Origin: a bacterium
Lineage (GTDB): Bacteria > Krumholzibacteriota > Krumholzibacteriia > Krumholzibacteriales > Krumholzibacteriaceae
DNA length: 6,710 nt
NCBI GenBank assembly: GCA_017885175.1
Contig: JAFNGP010000202.1
Span: 3,019 to 9,728 of the forward strand
Direction of reading: 5' to 3'
Of this stretch, positions 1 to 6,273 are shown piece after piece. A program made the position numbers and the translations under genes. The notes under the pieces were generated by a model. That model was not told where the DNA came from. It was given only the letters and a program-made list of their open reading frames with translations, and searched no databases. The first letter of the stretch is position 1. Every line of letters begins with the position of its first letter.

Positions 1-918
1 CTCTACCGCTTCAAGAAGATCTACGGCGACGTGGAATGGAACGGCGACGAGCGGCCGCCGCTCGCCGGAGCCGGCATCCGCGTCGATCAGGGGGACTACC
101 TGCTGAAGGTGAACGGCCGGGACGTTTCGGCGAGCCGCAGCGTCTATTCCTATTTCATCGATCTCGCCGGCAAGGCCGTGGAGCTCACCGTCAACGACAA
201 GCCGACGGCGCAGGGGGCGCACACGGTGACGGTGAAACCGGTGGGGAACGAGTACTCCCTTCGCTATATGGATTGGGTGGAAGGGAACAAGCGTTTCGTC
301 GAAAAGGAATCGGGGGGCGAGATCGGTTACATCCATCTCCCCGACACGTACACCGGCTCGACGGCGTTCTTCCCGCGCTACTTCTATTCGCAGACGGCCA
401 GGAAAGGAATCGTCGTCGACGGGCGCTTCAACGGCGGCGGTCTCGACCCCGACATCTTCCTGCAGCGTCTGGCCAGGAAGCCGCTCCTGTACTGGACGCG
501 GCGCAATTCGCACGACTACATCTCGCCGTGGTTCGGCACGGACGCGCATCTCGTCTGTCTGACGAATCGCCAGGCCGGCTCGGGCGGCGACATGCTCCCG
601 TACCTTTTCCGGGCGAAAGGGATGGGGCCGGTTATCGGAACGCGGAGCTGGGGCGGGCTCGTCGGCGTCTCGATGTGGATCGGCCTGGTGGACGGCGGCG
701 GGCTGTCGGCCCCCGATTATCGCGTCTACAATCCGCAGGGAAAATGGGTCGTCGAGAACGAGGGTGTCGCACCCGACATCGCGATCGACCTCGACCCCGC
801 CGATTTCGGAACGCTCCGCGACGCGCAGCTCATGAAGGCGCTCGAGGTGCTCACAAAGAAGATCAAGGACGAGCCGCGCCCGTGGCCGAAGCACGAGGCG
901 TTTCCCGCGGACAGGTGA
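1..918 (+). CDS. Tricorn-family (S41) protease, C-terminal 305 residues, 5' truncated
   Basis: The reading frame is open from base 1 to a TGA at 916-918, so the start lies upstream; the GTG at 31 is internal. Seen, numbering from the window edge: the opening LYRFKKIYGD leads into a PDZ-like domain (about 18-80, with GDYLLKVNGRDV). The S41/ClpP-type core (about 105-262) follows, containing IGYIHLPDTY, VVDGRFNGGG and TNRQAGSGGD. Ser194 in AGSGGD matches the tricorn nucleophile (Ser965 in Thermoplasma). The Glu252 region, VENEGVAPDI, matches the stretch with the catalytic Glu. The other catalytic Ser/His pair of the family lies before the PDZ domain, hence outside the window. The family trims peptides to short products; archaeal tricorn is cytosolic, but many bacterial homologues are exported. 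This gene's N-terminus is unseen, so its location is unknown. The residue after the nucleophile is Gly, where archaeal tricorn has Asp966. The C-tail is Pro-rich. It converges on the minus-strand operon. Confidence 0.93.
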   Translation, partial: LYRFKKIYGDVEWNGDERPPLAGAGIRVDQGDYLLKVNGRDVSASRSVYSYFIDLAGKAVELTVNDKPTAQGAHTVTVKPVGNEYSLRYMDWVEGNKRFVEKESGGEIGYIHLPDTYTGSTAFFPRYFYSQTARKGIVVDGRFNGGGLDPDIFLQRLARKPLLYWTRRNSHDYISPWFGTDAHLVCLTNRQAGSGGDMLPYLFRAKGMGPVIGTRSWGGLVGVSMWIGLVDGGGLSAPDYRVYNPQGKWVVENEGVAPDIAIDLDPADFGTLRDAQLMKALEVLTKKIKDEPRPWPKHEAFPADR

Positions 919-934
919 TCCGCGAAGAAACCCG

Positions 935-980
935 GGGCGTCCGGGAGGATCGAGCATGCAAGCGATCTCCCCGGGCGCTT
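935..980 (+). terminator. Long imperfect hairpin 17 bases after the tricorn stop codon
   Basis: Bases 937-952 pair with 963-978 around a 10-base loop. There are 16 positions with one A-C mismatch (946/969) and two G-T wobbles; two more wobbles extend the base to 935/980. The loop contains the palindrome GCATGC. No T-run follows on the plus strand, so this is not a textbook intrinsic terminator. It may protect the 3' end or act with Rho. On the minus strand the stem is followed after four bases by TTTCTTC, a weak U-rich tail. The structure is seen; the role is inferred. Confidence 0.4.
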
Positions 981-1040
981 CGACATCCTCCCGCTGATCG
1001 CGAGCACGGTATCTGGGATATATTCAGGCGCGGCTTCCGA

Positions 1041-1106
1041 AAAATAAATTATAATTGCTATTGCTTTAGAATTAATATTAACTATATTCCAATTACTTGT
1101 AGTATT
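1041..1106. other. AT-rich intergenic patch
   Basis: By hand count only 11 of these 66 bases are G or C (about 17%), against roughly 60-65% in the flanking genes. The patch holds ATTATAAT at 1048-1055, which gives a consensus TATAAT on either strand. It also holds a tandem ATTGCT pair (1054-1065) and the palindrome TTAATATTAA. No -35 element better than a weak match sits at the right distance. No open frame with a ribosome site is convincing. It lies between convergent genes, so a promoter for a known gene is not expected; a small RNA, a transfer scar or a protein-binding site remain possible. Confidence 0.6.
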
Positions 1107-1125
1107 GCCCAATAACCGGGGGCAA
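1105..1125 (-). repeat. Small inverted repeat TTGCCC / GGGCAA
   Basis: TTGCCC (1105-1110) and GGGCAA (1120-1125) form a perfect 6-bp stem with a 9-base loop. On the minus strand it lies directly after the larger 1128-1182 hairpin, making two consecutive stem-loops at the 3' end of the operon. It may serve as a secondary terminator or 3'-end stabiliser; a stem this short could also be chance. Confidence 0.3.
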
Positions 1126-1127
1126 CA

Positions 1128-1182
1128 AAATAGCCGACGCGCCTCTGGCTAGTGCGATCGCTGGAGTCGAGGTCGGCTATTT
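1128..1182 (-). terminator. Probable transcription terminator at the end of the minus-strand operon
   Basis: AAATAGCCGAC (1128-1138) and GTCGGCTATTT (1172-1182) are perfect 11-bp reverse complements around a 33-base spacer. In the minus-strand transcript the 5' arm contains the UAG stop codon of the cation transporter gene (1177-1179). The 3' arm runs into UAUUUUGUU, which resembles the A-stem-U form of an intrinsic terminator. The loop is longer than usual, though an inner CTC/GAG pairing could shorten it. On the plus strand the right arm also ends in TATTT, so it may stop the converging tricorn transcript too. Confidence 0.5.
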
Positions 1183-1857
1183 GCATATCGGGCCATCGTT
1201 CGGCCTCTTCCGCGATCGCGAGAGGGCAAGGGCGGCCCAGACGGCGCAGATGCCCATGGCGCAGAGAACGAGAAGGGTATAGAGCATTCCGATGCGCCCG
1301 GACAGACTCCCGTAGACGCCGATGAAGCCGAAGAGAACGAATACCCCCGCGGAAATCCACTTGATGATTCTCTCCGGAATACGCTTGCACAGCACGATGC
1401 CGACGACGATTCCGACCGTATCCGCTATCACCATGCCGAGGGTGGTGCCCATCAGCACGTTGAACATATTCTGATATTCGACCGCGAGGCTTATCGTGGC
1501 GAGCTGGGTCTTGTCTCCCATCTCGGCGAGAAAGAACGCGACGGCGACCGTCGCGACGGGACCGAAGCGGCTCTCCCTTTTCTCTTCTCCCTTCAGCGAG
1601 TCGCCGCGGATGGTCCAGAGACCGAACACGATGAACGACACCGCCGCGGCGAGGGAAATAATATCCATCGGAATGACGACGGTGAGAAAATGGCCCACGA
1701 CCACCGCGAGAGAGTGGTTCGCGAGGGTCGCCAGAAAGACCGCGATCAGAACCTTGTAGGCACGGTATCGCGTGGCGAACGCCATCGCCAGGAGCTGCGT
1801 CTTATCCCCCATCTCCGCGAGGACGACGAAGATCAAGGACGCCACGAACGCGGCCAT
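1177..1857 (-). CDS. TMEM165/GDT1 (UPF0016) family cation transporter, probable Mn2+/Ca2+ exporter
   Basis: 226 residues. Diagnostic of the family are two copies of the E-x-G-D-K-T motif, EMGDKTQL at residues 15-22 and again at 112-119. Each lies in a membrane helix, and they are the pseudo-symmetric cation-binding sites. Hydrophobic segments fall near 2-17, 37-60, 66-84, 101-120, 136-157, 165-186 and 191-212. Bacterial members usually have six, so the last looks additional. A short charged loop (about 85-98) separates the two halves. Characterised relatives (Vibrio MneA, cyanobacterial Mnx, yeast Gdt1) move Mn2+ and/or Ca2+ out of the cytoplasm, so the likely site is the inner membrane. The start is set by AGGAG about 7 bases before the ATG at 1857; the overlapping ATG at 1861 is out of frame. 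It follows the second permease gene by 27 bases and is probably co-transcribed. No Mn riboswitch fits in that gap. Family assignment is firm; substrate is inferred. Confidence 0.93.
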   Translation of the reverse strand: MAAFVASLIFVVLAEMGDKTQLLAMAFATRYRAYKVLIAVFLATLANHSLAVVVGHFLTVVIPMDIISLAAAVSFIVFGLWTIRGDSLKGEEKRESRFGPVATVAVAFFLAEMGDKTQLATISLAVEYQNMFNVLMGTTLGMVIADTVGIVVGIVLCKRIPERIIKWISAGVFVLFGFIGVYGSLSGRIGMLYTLLVLCAMGICAVWAALALSRSRKRPNDGPICK

Positions 1858-1884
1858 TCATTCTCTCCTGTTCTATCTCCGATC

Positions 1885-3063
1885 TCAGAGCTCGCGGAGA
1901 GCCACGATGATCGGAAGACGCGCGGCGCGCAGGGCGGGAGGAAGCCCCCCGACGATCCCCATGAGGAGCGAAAAAACGAGCCCGCTCGCGACGATCTGCG
2001 GGGTCACACGGAACGAGAAGGCAAGGTAGGAAAAGCTCGACCAGTTGATCGTGCCCGTCGTGAAGCCGTTGAAGGGGAGCGCGGCGAGCGATCCCACGGC
2101 TCCTCCGGCGAGCGCGATGACGATCGATTCGGCGACGAACGAGGCGACGACGCTCGCGGAGCTGAAACCGAGCGCCTTGAGCGTTGCGATCTCCGCGGAA
2201 CGCGACGCGACCGCCGAGTACATCGTGTTGAGCGCCGCGAAGACCGCTCCCACCCCCATGACGATCGCGATGATGAAGCCGAGCACCCTGATGATCTTCG
2301 AGACCATTCTCGATTGCTCGGCATAGAACGCGGTCTCGCGGAAGACGTCCACCGTGAGCCGCGGATCGGCCGTCGCCGCGTCCTTGAAGGCCTGAAAGCT
2401 CCCGGTGGATACGAGCCGGGCGGTTGCCGACTGGTAGATGTTCTCGGGCCGTTTGAAAACCTGATTGAGCACGCTCGCGTCGCACCACACTTCCGAATCG
2501 AAAGAGCTCCCGCCCGCGTCGAAGATGCCGACGACGTTCCAGCGCCCGCTGCCGAACTCGACGGTGGAGCCGAGTGCGAAGCCCGCGTAGGTGCCCGGAA
2601 CGTTCCGCCCGACGACGAGCTCGGTGAGGCCCGGCTCGAAGAACCGCCCCTCGACGATGCGCACGTTCGGCCGCACCTCGAGGACGACCGGGGAGAGGCC
2701 GCGGATTTGCACGTTTGCGTCGGAGCCCGTGGCGACGAGCGGAAAGGCGCCGATGACGACGACCTCGGCGCTCACGAGCGGCTCTCCGGCCGCGGAGCGC
2801 GCCACGCCGGGCGCGTCCGCGATGACGCGCGTCTGCTCGAGGGTGAGGGCGCTCATCATCTCGCTGTCCGCGCCCCCGCGGAGCGCGAGGGCGTTTTCGG
2901 GCGATCCGCCGGAGACGAGCGTCGCCTGGAACCCCTGGGCCATCGCGAGCATCACGATGAACACGGCGACCGTCCCCCCGATGCCGAGAACGGCCACCAG
3001 GGTCGACGGCCAGCGGCCGACGATGCTTCGAACGTTGTATTCGAGCGGTATCGCCATTCTCAT
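1885..3063 (-). CDS. ABC transporter permease, MacB/FtsX family (second permease)
   Basis: 392 residues. Topology is that of MacB-type permeases: N-terminal helix (about 20-42), a large periplasmic domain (about 45-250), then three helices (about 258-280, 304-328, 354-376) forming the FtsX domain. The core shows RSAEIATLKALGFSSASV followed by AESIVIALAGG, the conserved loop and helix that contact the ATPase. The end, ALRAARLPIIVALREL, is the usual cytoplasmic tail. Such permeases do not carry substrate through the bilayer themselves; they transmit ATPase motion to the periplasmic side. The ATG at 3063 overlaps the TGA of the preceding permease gene (ATGA), with GAGGAG three bases upstream. 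An in-frame ATG two codons later (3057) is an equally spaced alternative. The FtsX core is clearly paralogous to that of the neighbouring permease, but the periplasmic domain differs, so the two probably form a heterodimer. Confidence 0.93.
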   Translation of the reverse strand: MRMAIPLEYNVRSIVGRWPSTLVAVLGIGGTVAVFIVMLAMAQGFQATLVSGGSPENALALRGGADSEMMSALTLEQTRVIADAPGVARSAAGEPLVSAEVVVIGAFPLVATGSDANVQIRGLSPVVLEVRPNVRIVEGRFFEPGLTELVVGRNVPGTYAGFALGSTVEFGSGRWNVVGIFDAGGSSFDSEVWCDASVLNQVFKRPENIYQSATARLVSTGSFQAFKDAATADPRLTVDVFRETAFYAEQSRMVSKIIRVLGFIIAIVMGVGAVFAALNTMYSAVASRSAEIATLKALGFSSASVVASFVAESIVIALAGGAVGSLAALPFNGFTTGTINWSSFSYLAFSFRVTPQIVASGLVFSLLMGIVGGLPPALRAARLPIIVALREL

Positions 3064-4199
3064 ACTCTCCTCAGCGCGTCGACGATCTTGAGGCGCATGG
3101 CGCCCAAGGCGGGAAGAATCCCCGCGGCTGCGCCCGCTGCGAGCGCGAGAACGAACCCGAGCCCGAGAGAGCGGCCGGCAAGGTAGAAATTCGGGAGCAT
3201 GCCCCCGGTCGGATCTCCCCTGAGCGTGAAGAGCTTCGCGAGCGCGAGCCCCGCACCACCACCAATCACCGCGACGACAATCGACTCGGCCATGACGAGG
3301 AAAAGAACCGTGGCGTCATTCATGCCGATCGTTTTGAGAACCGCAAGCTCTCCTGTTCGCTCGCGAACGGCGCTCGCCATCGTGTTCCCCGTGACCAGGA
3401 GCAGCGTGAAGAATACGACCGATCCGATCGAAAGGATGAGGAGGCGGATATTGCCGATCTGATTCGCGAATCCGGCGGCAAAGGCCTTTTCCGTCTCCGT
3501 CTTCGACTCCCACGGCGAGTTCGCGAAGCGGTCATCGATCGCGGCGGCCGCCTCCACGGCGTTCGCCGGATCGTCGATCTTGACGATGTACCACCCGACG
3601 AGCCCCTTGTAGAAGGCGCGCCGCTCGTCGAGGTAGTCGTAGTGGAACCAGAGCTCCGGCGAGGTGAGCTCCTTCCGGTCCGTTTCGTAGATGGCCCGGA
3701 CGTTGAACTCCCACGTCCCCCCCCAGATCGTCGCTTCGAGCGGGATACGGTCCCCTATCTTCCAGCCGAACTTCTTCGCGAGCGGCGGGCTGATGACGCA
3801 TCCTTCGCGGTCCTCGACGAAGGCGCGCCACTCTTCATCGCTGAACTTGTACTCGGGGTAGACGAGCCGGTACCTCTCGACGTCGATCGCGAAGTTCGGA
3901 AAGAAGTTCTTCATGTTCTGGTAATAACCCCCGAACCAGCTCGCGAAAGTGGCCTCCCGCACGTGCGGCACCTGGAGAATCCGATCCCGGTAGGCGAACG
4001 GCAGCGGCTGGATGAGAGACACCCTGTTCCGGACGACGAGCCTGTCGGCCCCCGCGACGTCGACGCCCGAGCCGAGCGCCGTCTTGATCGTCATGAGAAT
4101 GCCGAAAAGGAACAGGGAGACCAGAAATGAGCCGAGCGTGAGCGCCGTCCGCGTCCTCTTGCGGCGAAGATTGAGGAAGACGAGATGGAGAAACTTCAT
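3060..4199 (-). CDS. ABC transporter permease, MacB/FtsX family (first permease)
   Basis: 379 residues. A basic start (MKFLHLVFLNLRRKRTR) precedes helix 1 (about 20-38). A periplasmic domain follows (about 45-245), rich in aromatic and charged residues, with WFGGYYQN near 88-95. Three helices (about 252-274, 296-320, 344-366) form the FtsX domain. The conserved cytoplasmic loop reads ERTGELAVLKTIGMNDATV and is followed by AESIVVAVIGGG; the protein ends IVDALRRV, a common ending in this family. It is expected to pair with the second permease and the ATPase in the inner membrane, coupled to the periplasmic adaptor. The ATG at 4199 overlaps the ATPase stop as ATGA; GGAGG lies 10 bases upstream, inside the ATPase gene, implying translational coupling. 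The domain between helices 3 and 4 carries a short Gly/Pro-rich loop. Family is secure; the transported substrate cannot be read from the sequence. Confidence 0.93.
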   Translation of the reverse strand: MKFLHLVFLNLRRKRTRTALTLGSFLVSLFLFGILMTIKTALGSGVDVAGADRLVVRNRVSLIQPLPFAYRDRILQVPHVREATFASWFGGYYQNMKNFFPNFAIDVERYRLVYPEYKFSDEEWRAFVEDREGCVISPPLAKKFGWKIGDRIPLEATIWGGTWEFNVRAIYETDRKELTSPELWFHYDYLDERRAFYKGLVGWYIVKIDDPANAVEAAAAIDDRFANSPWESKTETEKAFAAGFANQIGNIRLLILSIGSVVFFTLLLVTGNTMASAVRERTGELAVLKTIGMNDATVLFLVMAESIVVAVIGGGAGLALAKLFTLRGDPTGGMLPNFYLAGRSLGLGFVLALAAGAAAGILPALGAMRLKIVDALRRV

Positions 4200-4942
4200 T
4201 TCCCGCTATCCTCCGGCTTGCACGCGAACTGCCCGTCGGCGGTGCACTCGAGAAGCGTCCCCTTGTCGAGGTGAAGCAGCGTGCCGGCGCGTTTCGCCGC
4301 GACCGGATCGTGCGTCACGAGAAAGATCGTTTTCTTGAACTCCTTCGAGAGGCGGCTGATGATATCGAGTATCTCGTCGCCGGCGGCGCGGTCGAGGTCC
4401 CCCGTCGGTTCGTCGCAGAGAAGTATGCTCGGATCGGCGACGATGGCGCGCGCGATCGCGACCCGCTGCTCCTGCCCGCCCGAGAGCTGCCGGGGATAGT
4501 GATGCATGCGGTCCGTGAGGCCGACGAGATCGAGCGCGGCCTCGACGTGTTTCCGGCGCTCGGCCTTCGACAGGCTCGTGAGGAGCAGCGGCAACTGCAC
4601 GTTCTGGAAAGCCGTGAGCACGGGAATGAGGTTATACATCTGAAATATGAAACCGATATGGCGGGCGCGCCACGCGGCGAGCTTTCGGCCCGAGAGCTTG
4701 CTGATCTCGTCTCCCGCGATGCGCACCATTCCGCTGGACGGGTTATCGAGGCCCCCGATAAGGTTCAGGAGGGTGGTCTTCCCCGAGCCGGAGGGGCCCA
4801 TGAAGGCGATGAACTCTCCCGTGTCGACGTCGAGGTTGAGGCCGCGGAGCACGTCTATCTCCTCGCCGCCGCGGCGATACTTCTTATCGAGGCTTCTGAT
4901 CTCGACGAGCGCGCCGCTCCCTTTGCCGTCAACGCGAACCAT
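4196..4942 (-). CDS. ABC transporter ATPase, MacB/LolD type
   Basis: 248 residues with every nucleotide-binding motif intact. These are Walker A GPSGSGKTT (49-57), Q-loop Gln101 in FIFQMYNLIPVLTA, signature LSGGQEQR (153-160), Walker B ILLCDEP (173-179), D-loop GDLD (181-184) and switch His211 in VTHD. The FQ-x-YNL-x-P-x-LTA-x-x-NV stretch is typical of the LolD/MacB/DevA subfamily. It should work as a dimer on the cytoplasmic face of the two FtsX-type permeases. The start is set by AAGGAG five bases before the ATG at 4942; the adaptor gene ends 18 bases upstream and the permease gene overlaps the stop by 4 bases. Unusually, after the last conserved strand (LLHLDKGTLL) there is a tail of about 18 residues with two cysteines (Cys233 and Cys241), whose role is unknown. 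LolD itself is a less likely identity because the operon contains an adaptor protein. Confidence 0.96.
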   Translation of the reverse strand: MVRVDGKGSGALVEIRSLDKKYRRGGEEIDVLRGLNLDVDTGEFIAFMGPSGSGKTTLLNLIGGLDNPSSGMVRIAGDEISKLSGRKLAAWRARHIGFIFQMYNLIPVLTAFQNVQLPLLLTSLSKAERRKHVEAALDLVGLTDRMHHYPRQLSGGQEQRVAIARAIVADPSILLCDEPTGDLDRAAGDEILDIISRLSKEFKKTIFLVTHDPVAAKRAGTLLHLDKGTLLECTADGQFACKPEDSGK

Positions 4943-4960
4943 GGGATCTCCTTTTTTCCA

Positions 4961-6166
4961 TCATTTCTTTTTCAATGAAACCCGCGCGCCGTCCTGGAGC
5001 TCGCGCCCGGAGCGCACGACGACCTCTTCGCCGCGCCGAAGGCCCGCGACAACCTCGATGTCCGATCCCCGCTCCCGCCCGGTGGTCACGGCCCGCCGTT
5101 CGACGCGGCCGTCCTTCACGACGAACGCGTAGCGCCGGTCGCCATCCGAACGCACCGCCTCGCGCGGGACGAGAACGGACGCGGCGGCTGCCGTATCGGC
5201 CGCTCCTTCGAGGAAGGACACCTTGACTCCCATGTCGGGAAGAATACGCGGATCGAGCGCATCGAAGGAGATGCGGACCTTCACGGTCGCCTTTTGGCGG
5301 TCGGCCGTGGGAATCACGGTCCGGACCTTCGCGGGGATGCGCCAGTCCGGATAGGCGTCGAGCACCGCTTCGACCCTCTGGGCGGGAGCGACGCGGGCGA
5401 TGTACGATTCGTTCACGTCGACCTCGACCTCGAGCGAGGCCATGTCGACGATGGTCGCGATCCCCGTGCGTGTGAACCCGCCTCCGGCGGATATCGGAGA
5501 GACCATCTCCCCGGGCTGCGCGTCCTTCGAAACCACGATGCCGGCGAAGGGAGCCCGGACGACGCAATTATCGACGTTCTGGCGGGCGATCCCGACCGAC
5601 CGCTCAGCGGCGTTTATGCGCTCCCCCGCGAGGGTCATCTGGGCATCGTAACTTGCCACGGACGTCTCGGCGTTATCGAGCGACTCCTGGCTCACGAGAT
5701 CGCGCCCGCGGAGATCCTTGTTGCGTTCGAAGACGCGCCGGGCGTTCACGAGCTGCACGCGCAGCTCCTCGAGGGTTGCGACGGCGACCGATTTCTCCGC
5801 CTCGGCGGCGCGGAGCGCCGCGACGGCGTCGACGTCGTCGAGCCGCGCGAGCACCTGCCCGGCGTCGACGCGCATCCCCTCGTCGATGAAGACGTCCCTG
5901 ATTTTCCCGGTGACCTTGGCCGATACGGTCGCGCGGCGGCGCGGAGTGACATATCCGCTCGCGTTGAGAACGGCCGTCTGCGCGCCGCCCGCTTCGCGGA
6001 CCGTCGCCGTCTCCGCATCCGGCGCGCGTTTCGAAAAAACAATCACGAGTATCACGGCGATCGCCAGCGCGACCGCGAGCAGGAAGGGGATGAGGAAGCG
6101 TCTGCCGGGACCTTTGCGCTCGCGCCGGGCCGGATCTATTCTGAGCTGCGAGAGATCTCGTTCCAT
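4961..6166 (-). CDS. Periplasmic adaptor (membrane fusion protein), MacA/HlyD/RND-adaptor type
   Basis: 401 residues. A basic cytoplasmic N-terminus (1-23) precedes one membrane anchor (about 24-44) with no lipobox cysteine, so the protein is anchored with its bulk in the periplasm. Domains in order: first lipoyl half-motif (about 71-110, with SAKVTGKIRDVFIDEGMRVD), alpha-hairpin coiled coil (about 112-198), second lipoyl half (about 201-222, VRAPFAGIVVSKDAQPGE), beta-barrel (about 236-320) and membrane-proximal domain (about 330-400, with LVPREAV and GLRRGEEVVVRSG). It should link the MacB-like permease pair to an outer-membrane channel or, as in YknX/DevB-like systems, act with no channel gene nearby. 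The ATG at 6166 is chosen because GAGG lies five bases upstream. The frame extends to a TTG at 6220, but that adds 18 residues, lacks a ribosome site and overlaps the putative promoter. It is the first gene of the operon. Confidence 0.94.
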   Translation of the reverse strand: MERDLSQLRIDPARRERKGPGRRFLIPFLLAVALAIAVILVIVFSKRAPDAETATVREAGGAQTAVLNASGYVTPRRRATVSAKVTGKIRDVFIDEGMRVDAGQVLARLDDVDAVAALRAAEAEKSVAVATLEELRVQLVNARRVFERNKDLRGRDLVSQESLDNAETSVASYDAQMTLAGERINAAERSVGIARQNVDNCVVRAPFAGIVVSKDAQPGEMVSPISAGGGFTRTGIATIVDMASLEVEVDVNESYIARVAPAQRVEAVLDAYPDWRIPAKVRTVIPTADRQKATVKVRISFDALDPRILPDMGVKVSFLEGAADTAAAASVLVPREAVRSDGDRRYAFVVKDGRVERRAVTTGRERGSDIEVVAGLRRGEEVVVRSGRELQDGARVSLKKK

Positions 6167-6190
6167 GGGCACCTCGTTTAATTGCGGTAG

Positions 6191-6220
6191 TATATATGAA
6201 TTGCCGCGAGTTAAAAGCAA
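6191..6220 (-). promoter_or_regulatory. Candidate sigma70-type promoter of the ABC/cation-exporter operon
   Basis: On the minus strand TTGCTT (6215-6220) is followed after 18 bases by TATATA (6191-6196), which continues as TATATACT. It lies 25 bases before the adaptor start codon, leaving a short leader that includes the GAGG ribosome site. An imperfect dyad spans it (see findings). The position is good and the -10 is AT-rich, but the -35 is only a partial match. Confidence 0.4.
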
Positions 6221-6244
6221 AAATATCGTTTGAAAGGGCGGGGC

Positions 6245-6273
6245 TTGACGGGGATTCGAAATCGCGTTAGCAT
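6245..6273 (+). promoter_or_regulatory. Candidate sigma70-type promoter of the second tricorn gene
   Basis: TTGACG (6245-6250, five of six consensus bases) is followed after exactly 17 bases by TAGCAT (6268-6273, four of six). Transcription would start near 6280, giving a leader of about 55 bases before the ATG at 6335. The -35 box is 24 bases from that of the divergent operon promoter, so the two would be read back to back. A 5-bp inverted repeat brackets the -10. Confidence 0.5.

Noticed and set aside
36..1115. Plus-strand frame overlapping the left tricorn gene
   Set aside because: It runs out of frame with a convincing S41 sequence and is Arg-rich; the part beyond 918 enters non-coding AT-rich sequence.
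1154..1161. GCGATCGC octamer, the HIP1 element common in cyanobacteria
   Set aside because: A single copy in GC-rich DNA is readily chance, and nothing else suggests a cyanobacterium.
1128..1182. Possible tRNA or tRNA fragment
   Set aside because: The terminal stem is longer than a 7-bp acceptor, the spacer is too short for the cloverleaf arms, and no T-loop consensus or anticodon arm is visible.
726..1390. Minus-strand frames at 726-1112 and 1082-1390
   Set aside because: They overlap recognised genes antisense or out of frame, lack plausible ribosome sites, and cross the hairpins and AT-rich patch.
1858..1884. Mn-sensing (yybP-ykoY) riboswitch upstream of the cation exporter
   Set aside because: Only 27 bases separate it from the preceding gene, and they hold little beyond a ribosome site. 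No such structure is apparent in 6167-6334 either.
1690..3186. Plus-strand open frame of about 498 codons
   Set aside because: It is antisense to the second permease and the cation exporter. The product is a monotonous Arg/Asp/Glu/His-rich string typical of the opposite strand of GC-rich genes, with no recognisable domain.
5294..6181. Plus-strand open frame of 295 codons
   Set aside because: It is antisense to the adaptor gene, whose domains are complete and clear. The shadow product has skewed composition and no motif.
6167..6220. Upstream TTG start for the adaptor
   Set aside because: There is no ribosome site, and it would translate the promoter region. The ATG at 6166 has GAGG five bases upstream and starts a normal cytoplasmic leader.
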